From positions 1 to 47,306 of the forward strand of contig NZ_SLWV01000029.1 of NCBI RefSeq assembly GCF_004345705.1: 47,306 nt of DNA, read 5' to 3'. Below the pieces are notes generated by a model that was not told the DNA's origin, did no database searches, and saw nothing but the letters and a program-made list of their open reading frames with translations. Both the position numbers and the translations under genes were made by a program. Origin of the DNA: Marinisporobacter balticus. Lineage in GTDB: Bacteria > Bacillota > Clostridia > Peptostreptococcales > Thermotaleaceae. Of this stretch, positions 8,920-17,732 are shown one piece after another. Each line of letters opens with the position of its first letter. Positions within the stretch are counted from its first letter, which is position 1.

Positions 8920-10365
8920 CTAGCCTCCTATTTTATTCATTTTATCAATAAAATGACTCAGCTTCCCTTCATCAGCTTCTTTAAACCCAGTCTGAATACA
9001 AAAAACATGGTATTCAATATCGTTAAAATATTTTTCAAGCTCCATAATAGCAAATACCAAAGACACTAACCCTGACATAAAGAAACCTAAGCCATAGCTA
9101 TTTTGCCCTATATACATACTCATTAGTGTAAATACAAAGCTAGTCATAACAAAACTTAGTGTCACGAAACATGCTGCTTTCTTATGATCATAGTAAAGCA
9201 GTATTGTCATAATTACAAACATAATGATGACACAATAATATCCTAAAACTAAAATGCTATAAATATTTATCATATTTGAAGTAAATCCTATAAACGGCAA
9301 TAATTTAATTCCTACAATTAAAAAACCAATAGTAAATACTAGTTGTATCTTCATAATATAAACAACTTCTCTATATACAGCTTTTATCATCTGTCTTTTT
9401 GCTACTTCAATATCTTCATATGCACCTCGATGATTTATTAATGCAAAATAATTTTTGTATTTTTCATAAAAGCCCGTTTCAACCTTTACAACAAATATGA
9501 TCATCGTTGGAATACTACTTAAAAATGCATATGCTGCAGGTATATCATATAATGGTGTATAAACATAAGTCCCTTCTATGATTCGATTGATTTCAGGCAT
9601 CATCCAAAATGCAAAATTATGCACATATAAACCCATTGTAAAAAATAAATTCGTTAAAAATATCAAATAAAATCTTTCGAAATATTTTATAAAATTAAAA
9701 TATAATAAACTTTTTTCTCTAAAATACTTTTGAATTTCATTTGCTAATATAATGATTACAACTAAAATACACAAATCAAAACCAATCACTACAGATAAAA
9801 TTTCATCTACACCTTTGTATTTTATAAGTATATATCCTGTTATAAGTCCTAATATTGTTCCATATAAAAAACTAAAAGCAACTTTTTTAAATTCTTTAAT
9901 AGCTGATACATATACCCCTAATATCATCTCAACTGTAAGCCCTACAAACAAAATATAAGAAAAAATTTTATATACAATATCAATAGGTGATCGATAATAG
10001 AATAAAATTCCTATAATACCACAAATGATAATAATGGTTGTGAGTGACCCATAAAGTGCAGGTAAAATATCTTCTTTTTTTTGCATATATAATCGATCTG
10101 ATAAATAACGTGATAGCATCATACAATAACCACTAGATATAATCACCGCAAAAATAAATGCATACATAATCGTTACTTGTAATAGTTCTCTTTTATTCGT
10201 TTCTATCCCTATATATTTTAACAGAAATTGTAACATCGTTATCACCAAAACACTAATAATAATAGGTCCTACAGTAACAAATGTAGAGTATAAATATGCT
10301 CTTATCGTAGAAAGTAATCCTTTATCTTTAAAAAGTTTCTTCAACTCAAATCCTATTCCTGCCAC
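8920..10365 (-). CDS. pelG: Pel polysaccharide transporter PelG
   Basis: A 481-residue polytopic membrane protein with about twelve hydrophobic segments and the PelG signature start MAGIGFELKKLF. PelG belongs to the MATE/MVF-like flippase superfamily and is thought to move the growing Pel chain across the membrane in a complex with PelD, PelE and PelF. It starts 2 bases after the pelF stop, which indicates tight translational linkage. Length and hydrophobic layout fit the family, with no truncation seen. Confidence 0.93.
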   Translation of the reverse strand: MAGIGFELKKLFKDKGLLSTIRAYLYSTFVTVGPIIISVLVITMLQFLLKYIGIETNKRELLQVTIMYAFIFAVIISSGYCMMLSRYLSDRLYMQKKEDILPALYGSLTTIIIICGIIGILFYYRSPIDIVYKIFSYILFVGLTVEMILGVYVSAIKEFKKVAFSFLYGTILGLITGYILIKYKGVDEILSVVIGFDLCILVVIIILANEIQKYFREKSLLYFNFIKYFERFYLIFLTNLFFTMGLYVHNFAFWMMPEINRIIEGTYVYTPLYDIPAAYAFLSSIPTMIIFVVKVETGFYEKYKNYFALINHRGAYEDIEVAKRQMIKAVYREVVYIMKIQLVFTIGFLIVGIKLLPFIGFTSNMINIYSILVLGYYCVIIMFVIMTILLYYDHKKAACFVTLSFVMTSFVFTLMSMYIGQNSYGLGFFMSGLVSLVFAIMELEKYFNDIEYHVFCIQTGFKEADEGKLSHFIDKMNKIGG

Positions 10366-10367
10366 AA

Positions 10368-11777
10368 TTATTCACTTCCAAGCTTCTGATATAGATTTTT
10401 ATAGTGCATTATAAAATCTTCTTTTCTATATAAATCTGAAATTCGATCGTACCCATTTTGTCCCATATTCAGCCTTAGATTTTCATCATTGCATAATTTT
10501 ATGATAGATTTTGCTATACTGTTATAATCCATTACATACTCTACAAACCCAGCATTTCCATAACCATCATCTCTACCATATAATAAATCCTGACAATCTC
10601 CTACATTTGTAGAAACATGAGGCTTTCTTGCTGCCATACCCTCCATAAGTGCAATAGGCTGTCCTTCACTTATACTGGTTAATACAAGCATATCCATTTT
10701 TCCAATATACTCTGTTATATTGATCGCACCTGTAAAATGTACATCTTCTAAATTCATATATTTTGCCATTTGCAAACATTCTTCATAGTACTCTGGATCT
10801 TCTTCAGTAGGTCCCATTATATAAAATACAGCTTCTTTGATTTCCTTTTTAACAAAGCTAAAACTTCGTAGCATCGTCTTTATATCTTTTATTGGAACCA
10901 CTCTAATAATCGCTCCAATGTTAATAATACTTTTATCTTCTTTAGTAGGTAAATCATAAAATCTTTTAATATCAACACCATTTGGTATAATACAAATTTT
11001 TTCTTCTTTTGCACCTAATTCTATTTGTAATTGTTTATTGTTATTGAATAAAGATGTTATAACATCTGCGTTATCGTAAGCACAATGAGACAAATTATAA
11101 AAATATTTAATCCACATATCTTTATAATATCCCTTTACCCAGTCAGCTCTGATAATTTCTTCTTCTCTTTCTCTTGTATATATCCCATGTTCTGATAATA
11201 TGTAGGGTTTATTAAATAAATATTTTCCATAACTTGCTAATACGCCAGCATATCCAGTAGAAACGCTATGATATATATCCGCTTCTGGTAAATTCTGCAT
11301 CAACAAATAAAACAAACATAAATACATTGAACGGATTGTCCAAATAAATTCTGTAAAAGGTGTATATGGATATTTTTCGATGTATGTATTTTTGATAATA
11401 TCAAATACATTTTTGCTCATAAAAAAATCTGCTATATTTTTAAAACTTTTCTCTTTAAAAATTTTAAAAATATCATTCCAAGAAAATTGTTCTCCATTCA
11501 TAAGCTCTTTTATCGCTTGATACTGTTTTTCTTCCAGCTTATATCTTTTTCCTTTTTCTTTTCCCCTAAGTTCTATTTCATCTAGAAAAACATCCTTGAT
11601 TTCTACAATATTTTGAGGTAATTGATATCTATATTGACCTTTATTCTTAGATTCTGCACTAATCGCATAGATAATAAATTCATGTTCCGGACAAGATCTA
11701 GCTAATGTATCAATCCAGCTAGATACCCCTCCTAAAACATAGGGATAACTACCTTCTGCAAATATGCAAATACGCAT
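10368..11777 (-). CDS. pelF: Pel polysaccharide glycosyltransferase PelF (GT4)
   Basis: A 469-residue cytosolic glycosyltransferase with two Rossmann-like halves. The N-terminus has the GT4 acceptor-side motif GGVSSWI (16-22). The C-terminal half has IPNGVD (~264-269), the IGAIIRVVPIKDIKT block and the E-x7-E signature in SEGQPIALME (E371, E379) that contacts the nucleotide-sugar. PelF polymerises UDP-GalNAc/UDP-GlcNAc in the characterised Pel systems. It begins 4 bases after the pelA-type deacetylase stop. The close PelF-PelG coupling is one of the strongest identifiers of a Pel operon. Confidence 0.93.
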   Translation of the reverse strand: MRICIFAEGSYPYVLGGVSSWIDTLARSCPEHEFIIYAISAESKNKGQYRYQLPQNIVEIKDVFLDEIELRGKEKGKRYKLEEKQYQAIKELMNGEQFSWNDIFKIFKEKSFKNIADFFMSKNVFDIIKNTYIEKYPYTPFTEFIWTIRSMYLCLFYLLMQNLPEADIYHSVSTGYAGVLASYGKYLFNKPYILSEHGIYTREREEEIIRADWVKGYYKDMWIKYFYNLSHCAYDNADVITSLFNNNKQLQIELGAKEEKICIIPNGVDIKRFYDLPTKEDKSIINIGAIIRVVPIKDIKTMLRSFSFVKKEIKEAVFYIMGPTEEDPEYYEECLQMAKYMNLEDVHFTGAINITEYIGKMDMLVLTSISEGQPIALMEGMAARKPHVSTNVGDCQDLLYGRDDGYGNAGFVEYVMDYNSIAKSIIKLCNDENLRLNMGQNGYDRISDLYRKEDFIMHYKNLYQKLGSE

Positions 11778-11781
11778 TTTA

Positions 11782-13611
11782 TCACCTTCTATAGTTTATT
11801 TTACATATCGATTCATTTACCTTTACTAAATAAATATTTTCATCTATTTTCTCTATATCACAATCTTCAAGAGATTCTATCTCTTTTTCAGTCCTTAGAA
11901 TGAAGTACGCTTCATCATAAAAATTATTACAATAAATCTTCATATAATGATCTCTCATTTCATATTTAGGTTCACATTTTAAATACTTCATCATTGCATT
12001 TGCACCATCCGACGCAGTCATTGCTCTTAACCATCTATAATTATTGAATAAATCCTTATTGAGTTGCGTATAGCTTTTAAAAAGTTCTCTCCATCCTTTA
12101 CCGTGATTTCTATTATCATCTAATACATCGTCTGGGTGAATAAAATGAGAAAAACATCCATAAGCTGTGATGCCATTTAATATGCCCCACCTATTTTCAT
12201 CTGAATTTTCACCTCCAGAAGTAAGTCTTGGCAATTCAATCATGCCATCAGCGGATACTTGAAATTCTTGTACATACGAATCAGGATCTCCATCTCCATT
12301 ATTTACTGATGATACGATCTTAATATCTGTGTTTGATTCTAAAAGTGCTTTCTTCCCTTCTGGATATAATATATTCGAAGGGGGAACATACACGCGAAAC
12401 GCATAATTTGGAAAAGCCTTTTTCGCTAATTTGTTTACCTCTTGTATAGATTTTATCATCACATCTTTATTTCCCCAGGGTTTATAGCCAAGTTCTTGAT
12501 CAATAAACGCTTGCGTTGATAATGGCTGATGATTATAGCCATGTATTCCTATTTCTCCACCTGCATTCAGTAATTCTCTACCATAATAAACGAGATCCTT
12601 CATATTTAAATGAAAGCCATCTGGTGTTATATTTTCAACATCATCATCATAAGTTCCAATAATAACGCCTGTATATTTCAAATTATATTTATATGATAAT
12701 TCCAACATATCTGGCCACCAAACATCTCTAAAAAACTCTGGTACTGTCCCATCAAATTCATTTTGAATATTTTTATTTTTCCCGAGTGGAAAAGGTGCTG
12801 GAAAATCATCTATAATACTAATTTTCGTATTCATAATTGGATAAATATAATCTTCTTCAAGTAAACTAAGGGCTCCTGCTATAAAGCCTTTACTCGTTTT
12901 ATCATCTAACATCGTGCCATTAAAATAGACAATATTTCCTTGTCCATAAGGTTTTTTCCACAACAATTGTGTACCTTCTATAGACTCTGCATATCGCTTA
13001 CAATCATTTGTTAATGTCACTGTTAAAGATGCGTTTTCCATTAATCTTCTTTCAGTTATTTCAAATCCTTTCCCTTTAATCATCACATTATCTAATAAAC
13101 GAATCCCACTTGCATCCACATATTCTCCAGAGTCGAGAATCCCTAATTTCCTACTAATACTTGAAAAACTACCTACATCTTCTAACTTATAAGGAAAAAA
13201 AACATTGCCTCCTTCTAAGATATATTTCATAAGATTATCAATATCTTTGAGTCTATTGATATCTTCTATTACCATTATAACCGCATTGTATTCATGATTA
13301 ATCTGTGAAACATCTTCTACATCTATAAGATCATACTCTTTTTTTGTATAATCAAGTATATTTTGAATATATCTTTTTGAATCCATCAAATATTCTTTTT
13401 TTGAATCATATATAACCAAATATTTACGTGAAGGAATATTTTCAAATATCTGCTGATCCATTTGTTTTCCTGATTCTTTATCGTAATCCATAATCGTTAT
13501 ATTTTTATTTGAGTTTAGCTTCATAAGAAATTCTGATCCTGTAATTGAAATTGAAGCTGCCAGAATACTAACAAATAACAATATGAAAAATATCGTTTTT
13601 TTATACGCCAT
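11782..13611 (-). CDS. pelA: PelA-type polysaccharide deacetylase (DUF2194 region), membrane-anchored
   Basis: A 609-residue protein with one N-terminal membrane anchor or uncleaved signal (~5-24), a Rossmann-like segment (~60-250) and a polysaccharide-deacetylase fold (~265-520). The metal-site residues are visible as IIDDF (D268-D269) and the HGYNH motif (H357, H361), the form of the NodB H-x3-H pair. In Pseudomonas, PelA carries hydrolase and deacetylase domains in one chain. The gram-positive Pel clusters described from Bacillus cereus carry the deacetylase alone, as here. It would remove acetyl groups from the exported polymer. The start ATG lies directly against the pelE stop codon. Confidence 0.85.
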   Translation of the reverse strand: MAYKKTIFFILLFVSILAASISITGSEFLMKLNSNKNITIMDYDKESGKQMDQQIFENIPSRKYLVIYDSKKEYLMDSKRYIQNILDYTKKEYDLIDVEDVSQINHEYNAVIMVIEDINRLKDIDNLMKYILEGGNVFFPYKLEDVGSFSSISRKLGILDSGEYVDASGIRLLDNVMIKGKGFEITERRLMENASLTVTLTNDCKRYAESIEGTQLLWKKPYGQGNIVYFNGTMLDDKTSKGFIAGALSLLEEDYIYPIMNTKISIIDDFPAPFPLGKNKNIQNEFDGTVPEFFRDVWWPDMLELSYKYNLKYTGVIIGTYDDDVENITPDGFHLNMKDLVYYGRELLNAGGEIGIHGYNHQPLSTQAFIDQELGYKPWGNKDVMIKSIQEVNKLAKKAFPNYAFRVYVPPSNILYPEGKKALLESNTDIKIVSSVNNGDGDPDSYVQEFQVSADGMIELPRLTSGGENSDENRWGILNGITAYGCFSHFIHPDDVLDDNRNHGKGWRELFKSYTQLNKDLFNNYRWLRAMTASDGANAMMKYLKCEPKYEMRDHYMKIYCNNFYDEAYFILRTEKEIESLEDCDIEKIDENIYLVKVNESICKINYRR

Positions 13612-14499
13612 TTAACTAGCCCCCAACCAAAATCTAATTATTTCAAGCCCTTTATTAGAAAGTTTTATTGAAGATTTCAATAAATTTTCAAAACATTTTT
13701 TGAAATTTTCTTTGTCTTTTATCAAAAAATAATATCTTAAATTCACCATATAAGCATCTTCTGTTTTATAATTTTCAATAAATTCTTCACAATATTTTCT
13801 TGCTCTTTCTAAATCTTTTATCTTAAATAAAATATCAATAATCTTTTTATAATATTTATCTTTATCTTCAGTTATTTTTAAAATATTTTCTATTACCTGA
13901 ATATGTATACCCATAATTATTTTATATTCATATTCGTCTTCATCTAATAAATTACTGTTTATATATTCATCAAGGAACTGAGAATATTCTTTTGATAATT
14001 TCTCATCCGTTTTATTTTTTTCATACGCTACAGAAAATTGTTGCAGTTTTAAATCAAATTCTCTCTTTATTTTGTCTATTGCAGATGCTGCATAATGTGA
14101 TGTTTCAACATCTTCATCTCTCAATGCTATTTTAAAAATATTAATATATCCACTAGAATCTCTTTTCATAGCATCTAATAATTGATGTCTTTTTATTTTT
14201 GTATCATTCATAAGCAATGTTTCCTCAAGCGGAACAATTCTAGTATCTCGCTCTATACTAAATCTATCTGTAAACAGTATATGAAACCTTTCTTCCTCAT
14301 CCTCATCTTCAATGCTTTTGACTTTTCTATTTCTTAATAAGTATAGTATTAAAACCATCAAATGCCCACCTATAGGAAAAAATAGCGCAATCATAAAATT
14401 ACAAAATCTTTCTTGTTTATTTATTCTATTCATTCCTAAAAAAAACATAAAACCACTTATCAATAAATGTATTTTAAGAAGCAATACCATCATATTCAT
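13612..14499 (-). CDS. pelE: PelE-like membrane protein with TPR-like repeats
   Basis: A 295-residue protein with two N-terminal hydrophobic segments (~3-20 and ~32-56), then a helical, charged cytosolic region resembling tetratricopeptide repeats (~110-290). This matches the layout of PelE, which binds PelD and is needed for Pel polymerisation. Sequence conservation in this family is low, so the call leans on position between pelD and pelA and on topology. It overlaps the pelD 3' end by 26 bases. Three close ATGs exist (MNMMV). The AAAAGG ribosome site fits the second or third better than the first. Confidence 0.8.
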   Translation of the reverse strand: MNMMVLLLKIHLLISGFMFFLGMNRINKQERFCNFMIALFFPIGGHLMVLILYLLRNRKVKSIEDEDEEERFHILFTDRFSIERDTRIVPLEETLLMNDTKIKRHQLLDAMKRDSSGYINIFKIALRDEDVETSHYAASAIDKIKREFDLKLQQFSVAYEKNKTDEKLSKEYSQFLDEYINSNLLDEDEYEYKIIMGIHIQVIENILKITEDKDKYYKKIIDILFKIKDLERARKYCEEFIENYKTEDAYMVNLRYYFLIKDKENFKKCFENLLKSSIKLSNKGLEIIRFWLGAS

Positions 14500-15688
14500 C
14501 CTTTTCTATCGTTTTTGCATGAATATTCATTTTTTCAAACCTTTCAATAAGAAATTTAGACTCTTCTAATTTTGTATTCGATGCCAATACAAATAACTCA
14601 TCTTTGCTATTTACCCCTACATAATCTAACTCTCTTATTGCATTTTTCAGGTTCTCCCCTATCATTTTACTTCTCCATTGCTTCTCTATGATCTTTAATA
14701 ATATAAATTGCGTATTATTTTTTTGTTTTGCAACAATTTTACTTTGGAGTAATTTATCAAAATGTGCATGTTTTAAAACAGATGTTCCATCAATATATTT
14801 TTCAGCATCAATTGCTTGATCATACTCGTAAGCGCGTATAAGCGATGATGTGATCAAACCCGTGATAACTTTAAAAAGATTTTGTTTATATAAGGCCATA
14901 GACTCAAATTCCATAGTATAAATTGCTATTATTGCTACGACTGTATCGTTCACAACAATTGGTGCCATCATCATTGGCAATTCTTCTTTTAAGTTCCTGT
15001 TAATAAATATTTCTTTTGTATCTATCAATTTTTTTATTTCAATATAATCGCTTACCTTTATTGATTTAGAAATATTTATATTGCTATCTTTAGAGTTTGA
15101 TATCAGTCTTAAATAATAGGCGCCTTTAGAAACTGAAAAAATAAATACATCCTTCACTTTCATAATTTCTTCGATCACACCTACCGTTTCACTAAATACT
15201 TTTTCCGGTTCTAATGCATCTAATTTGCTTGTAATCTTATATATTTTTCCAAAGCTATCTTCTGCATTTAAAATCTGTTCTTGTAATTCTTTTCTGACTA
15301 TTTTACTTTCATTATGCATTTCATAAAGAAAATTAAATTTTTCTTTTATTTCTTCTATTTCATCTTGTTTATTTTCTATTTCAACCATTCTATTATCTAT
15401 AGCATAGCCTAATACAGTTCCTACGAATATATATAAACTAAAATGAATCAACGTATTTGTGTTATAAATGAGAGAGATCATATCATGTCCTATATCTTTA
15501 TTCTCAAAAATAAATAATAAACAGGATAGGACGATAGATAAAGCTACCTGTTTTGATCTATACACAGTTCCTATAACAATGATATACGCTAATTTAAGAT
15601 CTACGGAAATTTCTCGGCCTTGTGTTTTAGCATATTCTGATAAAAGTGCTATGATAACAAAGCTTAATATATTTTCAATATATGGCAA
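14474..15688 (-). CDS. pelD: Pel operon c-di-GMP receptor PelD (GAF plus degenerate GGDEF)
   Basis: A 404-residue protein as read from a TTG at 15688. Order: membrane segments within ~1-98, a coiled coil (~100-140), a GAF domain (~155-285) and a degenerate GGDEF domain (~297-400). In the GGDEF domain the catalytic motif is SKDEL (361-365), while the inhibitory-site motif RELD (352-355) is kept at the exact canonical spacing. That is the PelD arrangement: it should bind c-di-GMP but not make it. The N-terminus is uncertain. There is no good ribosome site before the TTG, and an upstream ATG at 15722 would give MRKKKNLFKRL-LPYIENIL only if the A10 run at 15708-15717 were one base shorter. The gene overlaps the galE end. 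Confidence 0.88.
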   Translation of the reverse strand: MPYIENILSFVIIALLSEYAKTQGREISVDLKLAYIIVIGTVYRSKQVALSIVLSCLLFIFENKDIGHDMISLIYNTNTLIHFSLYIFVGTVLGYAIDNRMVEIENKQDEIEEIKEKFNFLYEMHNESKIVRKELQEQILNAEDSFGKIYKITSKLDALEPEKVFSETVGVIEEIMKVKDVFIFSVSKGAYYLRLISNSKDSNINISKSIKVSDYIEIKKLIDTKEIFINRNLKEELPMMMAPIVVNDTVVAIIAIYTMEFESMALYKQNLFKVITGLITSSLIRAYEYDQAIDAEKYIDGTSVLKHAHFDKLLQSKIVAKQKNNTQFILLKIIEKQWRSKMIGENLKNAIRELDYVGVNSKDELFVLASNTKLEESKFLIERFEKMNIHAKTIEKDEYDGIAS

Positions 15689-16698
15689 GAGTCTTTTGAA
15701 TAAGTTCTTTTTTTTTTCTCATCTTTTTCTAGATTTTCATGTTCCTTATTATAATGATTTTTATCTTTTGCTAAATTCTTTTCCTTGAAATATTCCTCGT
15801 ACCATTTATATGTTTTAAAAATCCCTTTATTTAAAGTATACAGCGGTGTCCAATTTAATTCTTTTTTTGCTCTTTTGTTAGATAGTCTCGAGTGTAATAT
15901 ATCTCCTTTTCTTAATTGTTCATGTCTAAAATCTGTATCACCATGCACATTTTTTATTGCATCTATTAAATTTATTAGACTATATTGCGTATCTACAGAT
16001 ACATTAATCACATCACTATAAGAATAATCACAAGATTTGTATATGGCATCTACAACATCCTCAACATATATAAAATCTCTTGTTTGTTCACCCGTACCAT
16101 ATATACACAATTCTTTTTCTAAAAAAAGATTGTTCATAAAAACAGCAACAACACCCCCTTCACCTTTTACTGATTGTCTTGGTCCATATACATTGGAAAA
16201 CCTAAGACAAACAGTTTCTAATCCATATGTGTTTTTCCATAATTTGCAGTAATTTTCTCCTGTTAATTTACTTACCCCATAAGGAGATATCGGATTAAGC
16301 GATGTATCCTCTATTAAAGGTATCTCTTCATTACTTCCATATACTGCAGCCGATGATGCCAATATAAATTTTTTCACATCATACTTGCTTGATAGTTCTA
16401 ACATATTGATTAAGCCCAAAATATTTGCCGTAGCATCAAAAGATGGTTTTTCTACTGACGCCACTGCATCAATATGCGCTGCTAAATGTATAACTACATC
16501 AAACTTAACATTTGAAAAAACTTCTTGGCACTTACTATCTATTACATCTAATTCATAAAACTTATGCTTTATTTTCACATGATCTTTATCTCCTGTTGAA
16601 AGATTATCAATTATATAAATTTCATATCCTTCTTTATAAAATCTCTCAGTAACATGAGATCCTATAAATCCGTATCCCCCTGTGATAAGAACTTTCAT
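15664..16698 (-). CDS. galE: NAD-dependent sugar epimerase, UDP-glucose/GlcNAc 4-epimerase type (GalE-like)
   Basis: A 344-residue short-chain dehydrogenase-type epimerase. The NAD-binding loop is GGYGFIGSHV (7-16) and the catalytic pair is in SPYGVSK (Y140, K144), with the partner serines in ILASSAAVYG (112-121). It is the first gene of the Pel operon. Because Pel is rich in GalNAc and galactosamine, it most likely converts UDP-GlcNAc to UDP-GalNAc, but substrate choice cannot be read from sequence alone. The last ~40 residues are a lysine-rich tail not typical of the family. This tail contains the A10 run shared with the pelD start, and its last residues depend on the length of that run. 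Confidence 0.88.
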   Translation of the reverse strand: MKVLITGGYGFIGSHVTERFYKEGYEIYIIDNLSTGDKDHVKIKHKFYELDVIDSKCQEVFSNVKFDVVIHLAAHIDAVASVEKPSFDATANILGLINMLELSSKYDVKKFILASSAAVYGSNEEIPLIEDTSLNPISPYGVSKLTGENYCKLWKNTYGLETVCLRFSNVYGPRQSVKGEGGVVAVFMNNLFLEKELCIYGTGEQTRDFIYVEDVVDAIYKSCDYSYSDVINVSVDTQYSLINLIDAIKNVHGDTDFRHEQLRKGDILHSRLSNKRAKKELNWTPLYTLNKGIFKTYKWYEEYFKEKNLAKDKNHYNKEHENLEKDEKKKRTYSKDSCHILKIY

Positions 16699-16794
16699 TT
16701 TATTTCCTCCTATGCATTCATCCCTTAAAATATCAACCTATGTATAGTAGTCATATCATTATTGGTTTTTATTATAAATTTTGTTTTATATTAT

Positions 16795-16842
16795 ATTATA
16801 TGATATTATAGGATATTTTGTCTAGTATTGTCGATGATCGAC
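16795..16842 (-). promoter_or_regulatory. Candidate promoter of the Pel operon with a GTCGAT-N-ATCGAC palindrome
   Basis: On the minus strand TAGACA (16819-16824), 18 bases, TATAAT (16795-16800) gives a plausible sigma-A promoter. A second pairing, TCGACA (16829-16834), 18 bases, TATAAT (16805-16810), is also possible. A perfect 13-bp palindrome at 16830-16842 abuts or overlaps the -35 region and could be a repressor or activator site. No c-di-GMP riboswitch core is seen in the ~100-base leader. Confidence 0.45.
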
Positions 16843-16876
16843 TTAATTTCAGGTTATCCTAGTCGCCTTTTTAAAT

Positions 16877-17512
16877 CTATTTCTTTCCTTCACATCTATA
16901 TATTTCAAGTCCCTGCCCCATAAATTTTTCTTCATACTCCGTAGTAATATTTTCTTCAAATTCACTTTCTTTCAGATTGAGAGAAATATTTTTTAGTTTG
17001 AGATCTACATTGCAAAATTCATTTAATGAAAACTCAAAGAGCTTTTCATTATCAGTTTTAAAATGAATTTCTCCTTCATTGGTAAGGATGTTTTTATAAA
17101 TATCTAAAAATCGGTGATGTGTAAGTCTTCTCTTTGCCCATCTTTTTTTAGGCCATGGGTCACAAAAGTTGATAAATATCCTTTTGAGTTCTCCATCATC
17201 AAAATATTCTCTTAATTTGTTCGCATCTGCCCATATAAAAAGAATATTCTCTACACTCTTTTCATATGCCTTTTCAACAGCTTTTAATAATACTTCTTCC
17301 TTCATTTCTATTCCTATAAAATTAATATCTTTATATTTTTGTGCAAGGGTTGTCAAAAACTTTCCTCTACCCATGCCTAACTCTAAATAGATAGGATTTT
17401 CATTATCAAATTTTTTCCCCCATCTTCCCTTAAATTCTATAGGATTTTGAATTACATAATCTGTATAACTCAGTAGCTTTTTATCTGCTCCTTTTTTCTT
17501 TCTTCTTCTCAT
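16877..17512 (-). CDS. trmB: tRNA (guanine-N7-)-methyltransferase TrmB
   Basis: A 211-residue SAM-dependent methyltransferase that makes m7G46 in the variable loop of tRNAs. Visible motifs are the SAM loop ELGMGRGKF, IGIEMKEEVL, and the family hallmark INFCDPWPKKRWAKRRLTHHRF. Length is normal. It has AGGAGAGG before the ATG and stands between the clpX terminator and the Pel operon promoter, so it is probably monocistronic. No clear terminator follows it. Confidence 0.95.
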   Translation of the reverse strand: MRRRKKKGADKKLLSYTDYVIQNPIEFKGRWGKKFDNENPIYLELGMGRGKFLTTLAQKYKDINFIGIEMKEEVLLKAVEKAYEKSVENILFIWADANKLREYFDDGELKRIFINFCDPWPKKRWAKRRLTHHRFLDIYKNILTNEGEIHFKTDNEKLFEFSLNEFCNVDLKLKNISLNLKESEFEENITTEYEEKFMGQGLEIYRCEGKK

Positions 17513-17701
17513 GTTCCTCTCCTTATTATAAAATATTTAAAATCAACAATGCTTTTATATTTTCATTTCAGAAATTTTTCATTGCATCTTTTCTCAAAAC
17601 AGATTGAATATCTCTTGACATAAATCAAATCCTTATTAGCCTCTACAATCTATTATACATAAAATAAACAAGATATAAACCCTATCTATTTGTAAAAAAA
17701 C

Positions 17702-17731
17702 AGATAGGTGAATCTATTGATTCACCTATCT
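17702..17731 (-). terminator. Intrinsic terminator after clpX
   Basis: A 13-bp perfect stem (AGATAGGTGAATC / GATTCACCTATCT) with a 4-base loop, directly after the clpX stop, followed by seven Ts on the minus strand. Confidence 0.92.
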
Positions 17732-17732
17732 A

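Noticed and set aside
14474..14800. Active diguanylate cyclase domain at the PelD C-terminus
   Set aside because: The GGDEF motif is replaced by SKDEL, so cyclase activity is not expected; only ligand binding is supported.
16699..16876. c-di-GMP riboswitch ahead of galE
   Set aside because: The leader is AT-rich and lacks the conserved GEMM core and stems. Control by c-di-GMP is more likely through PelD.
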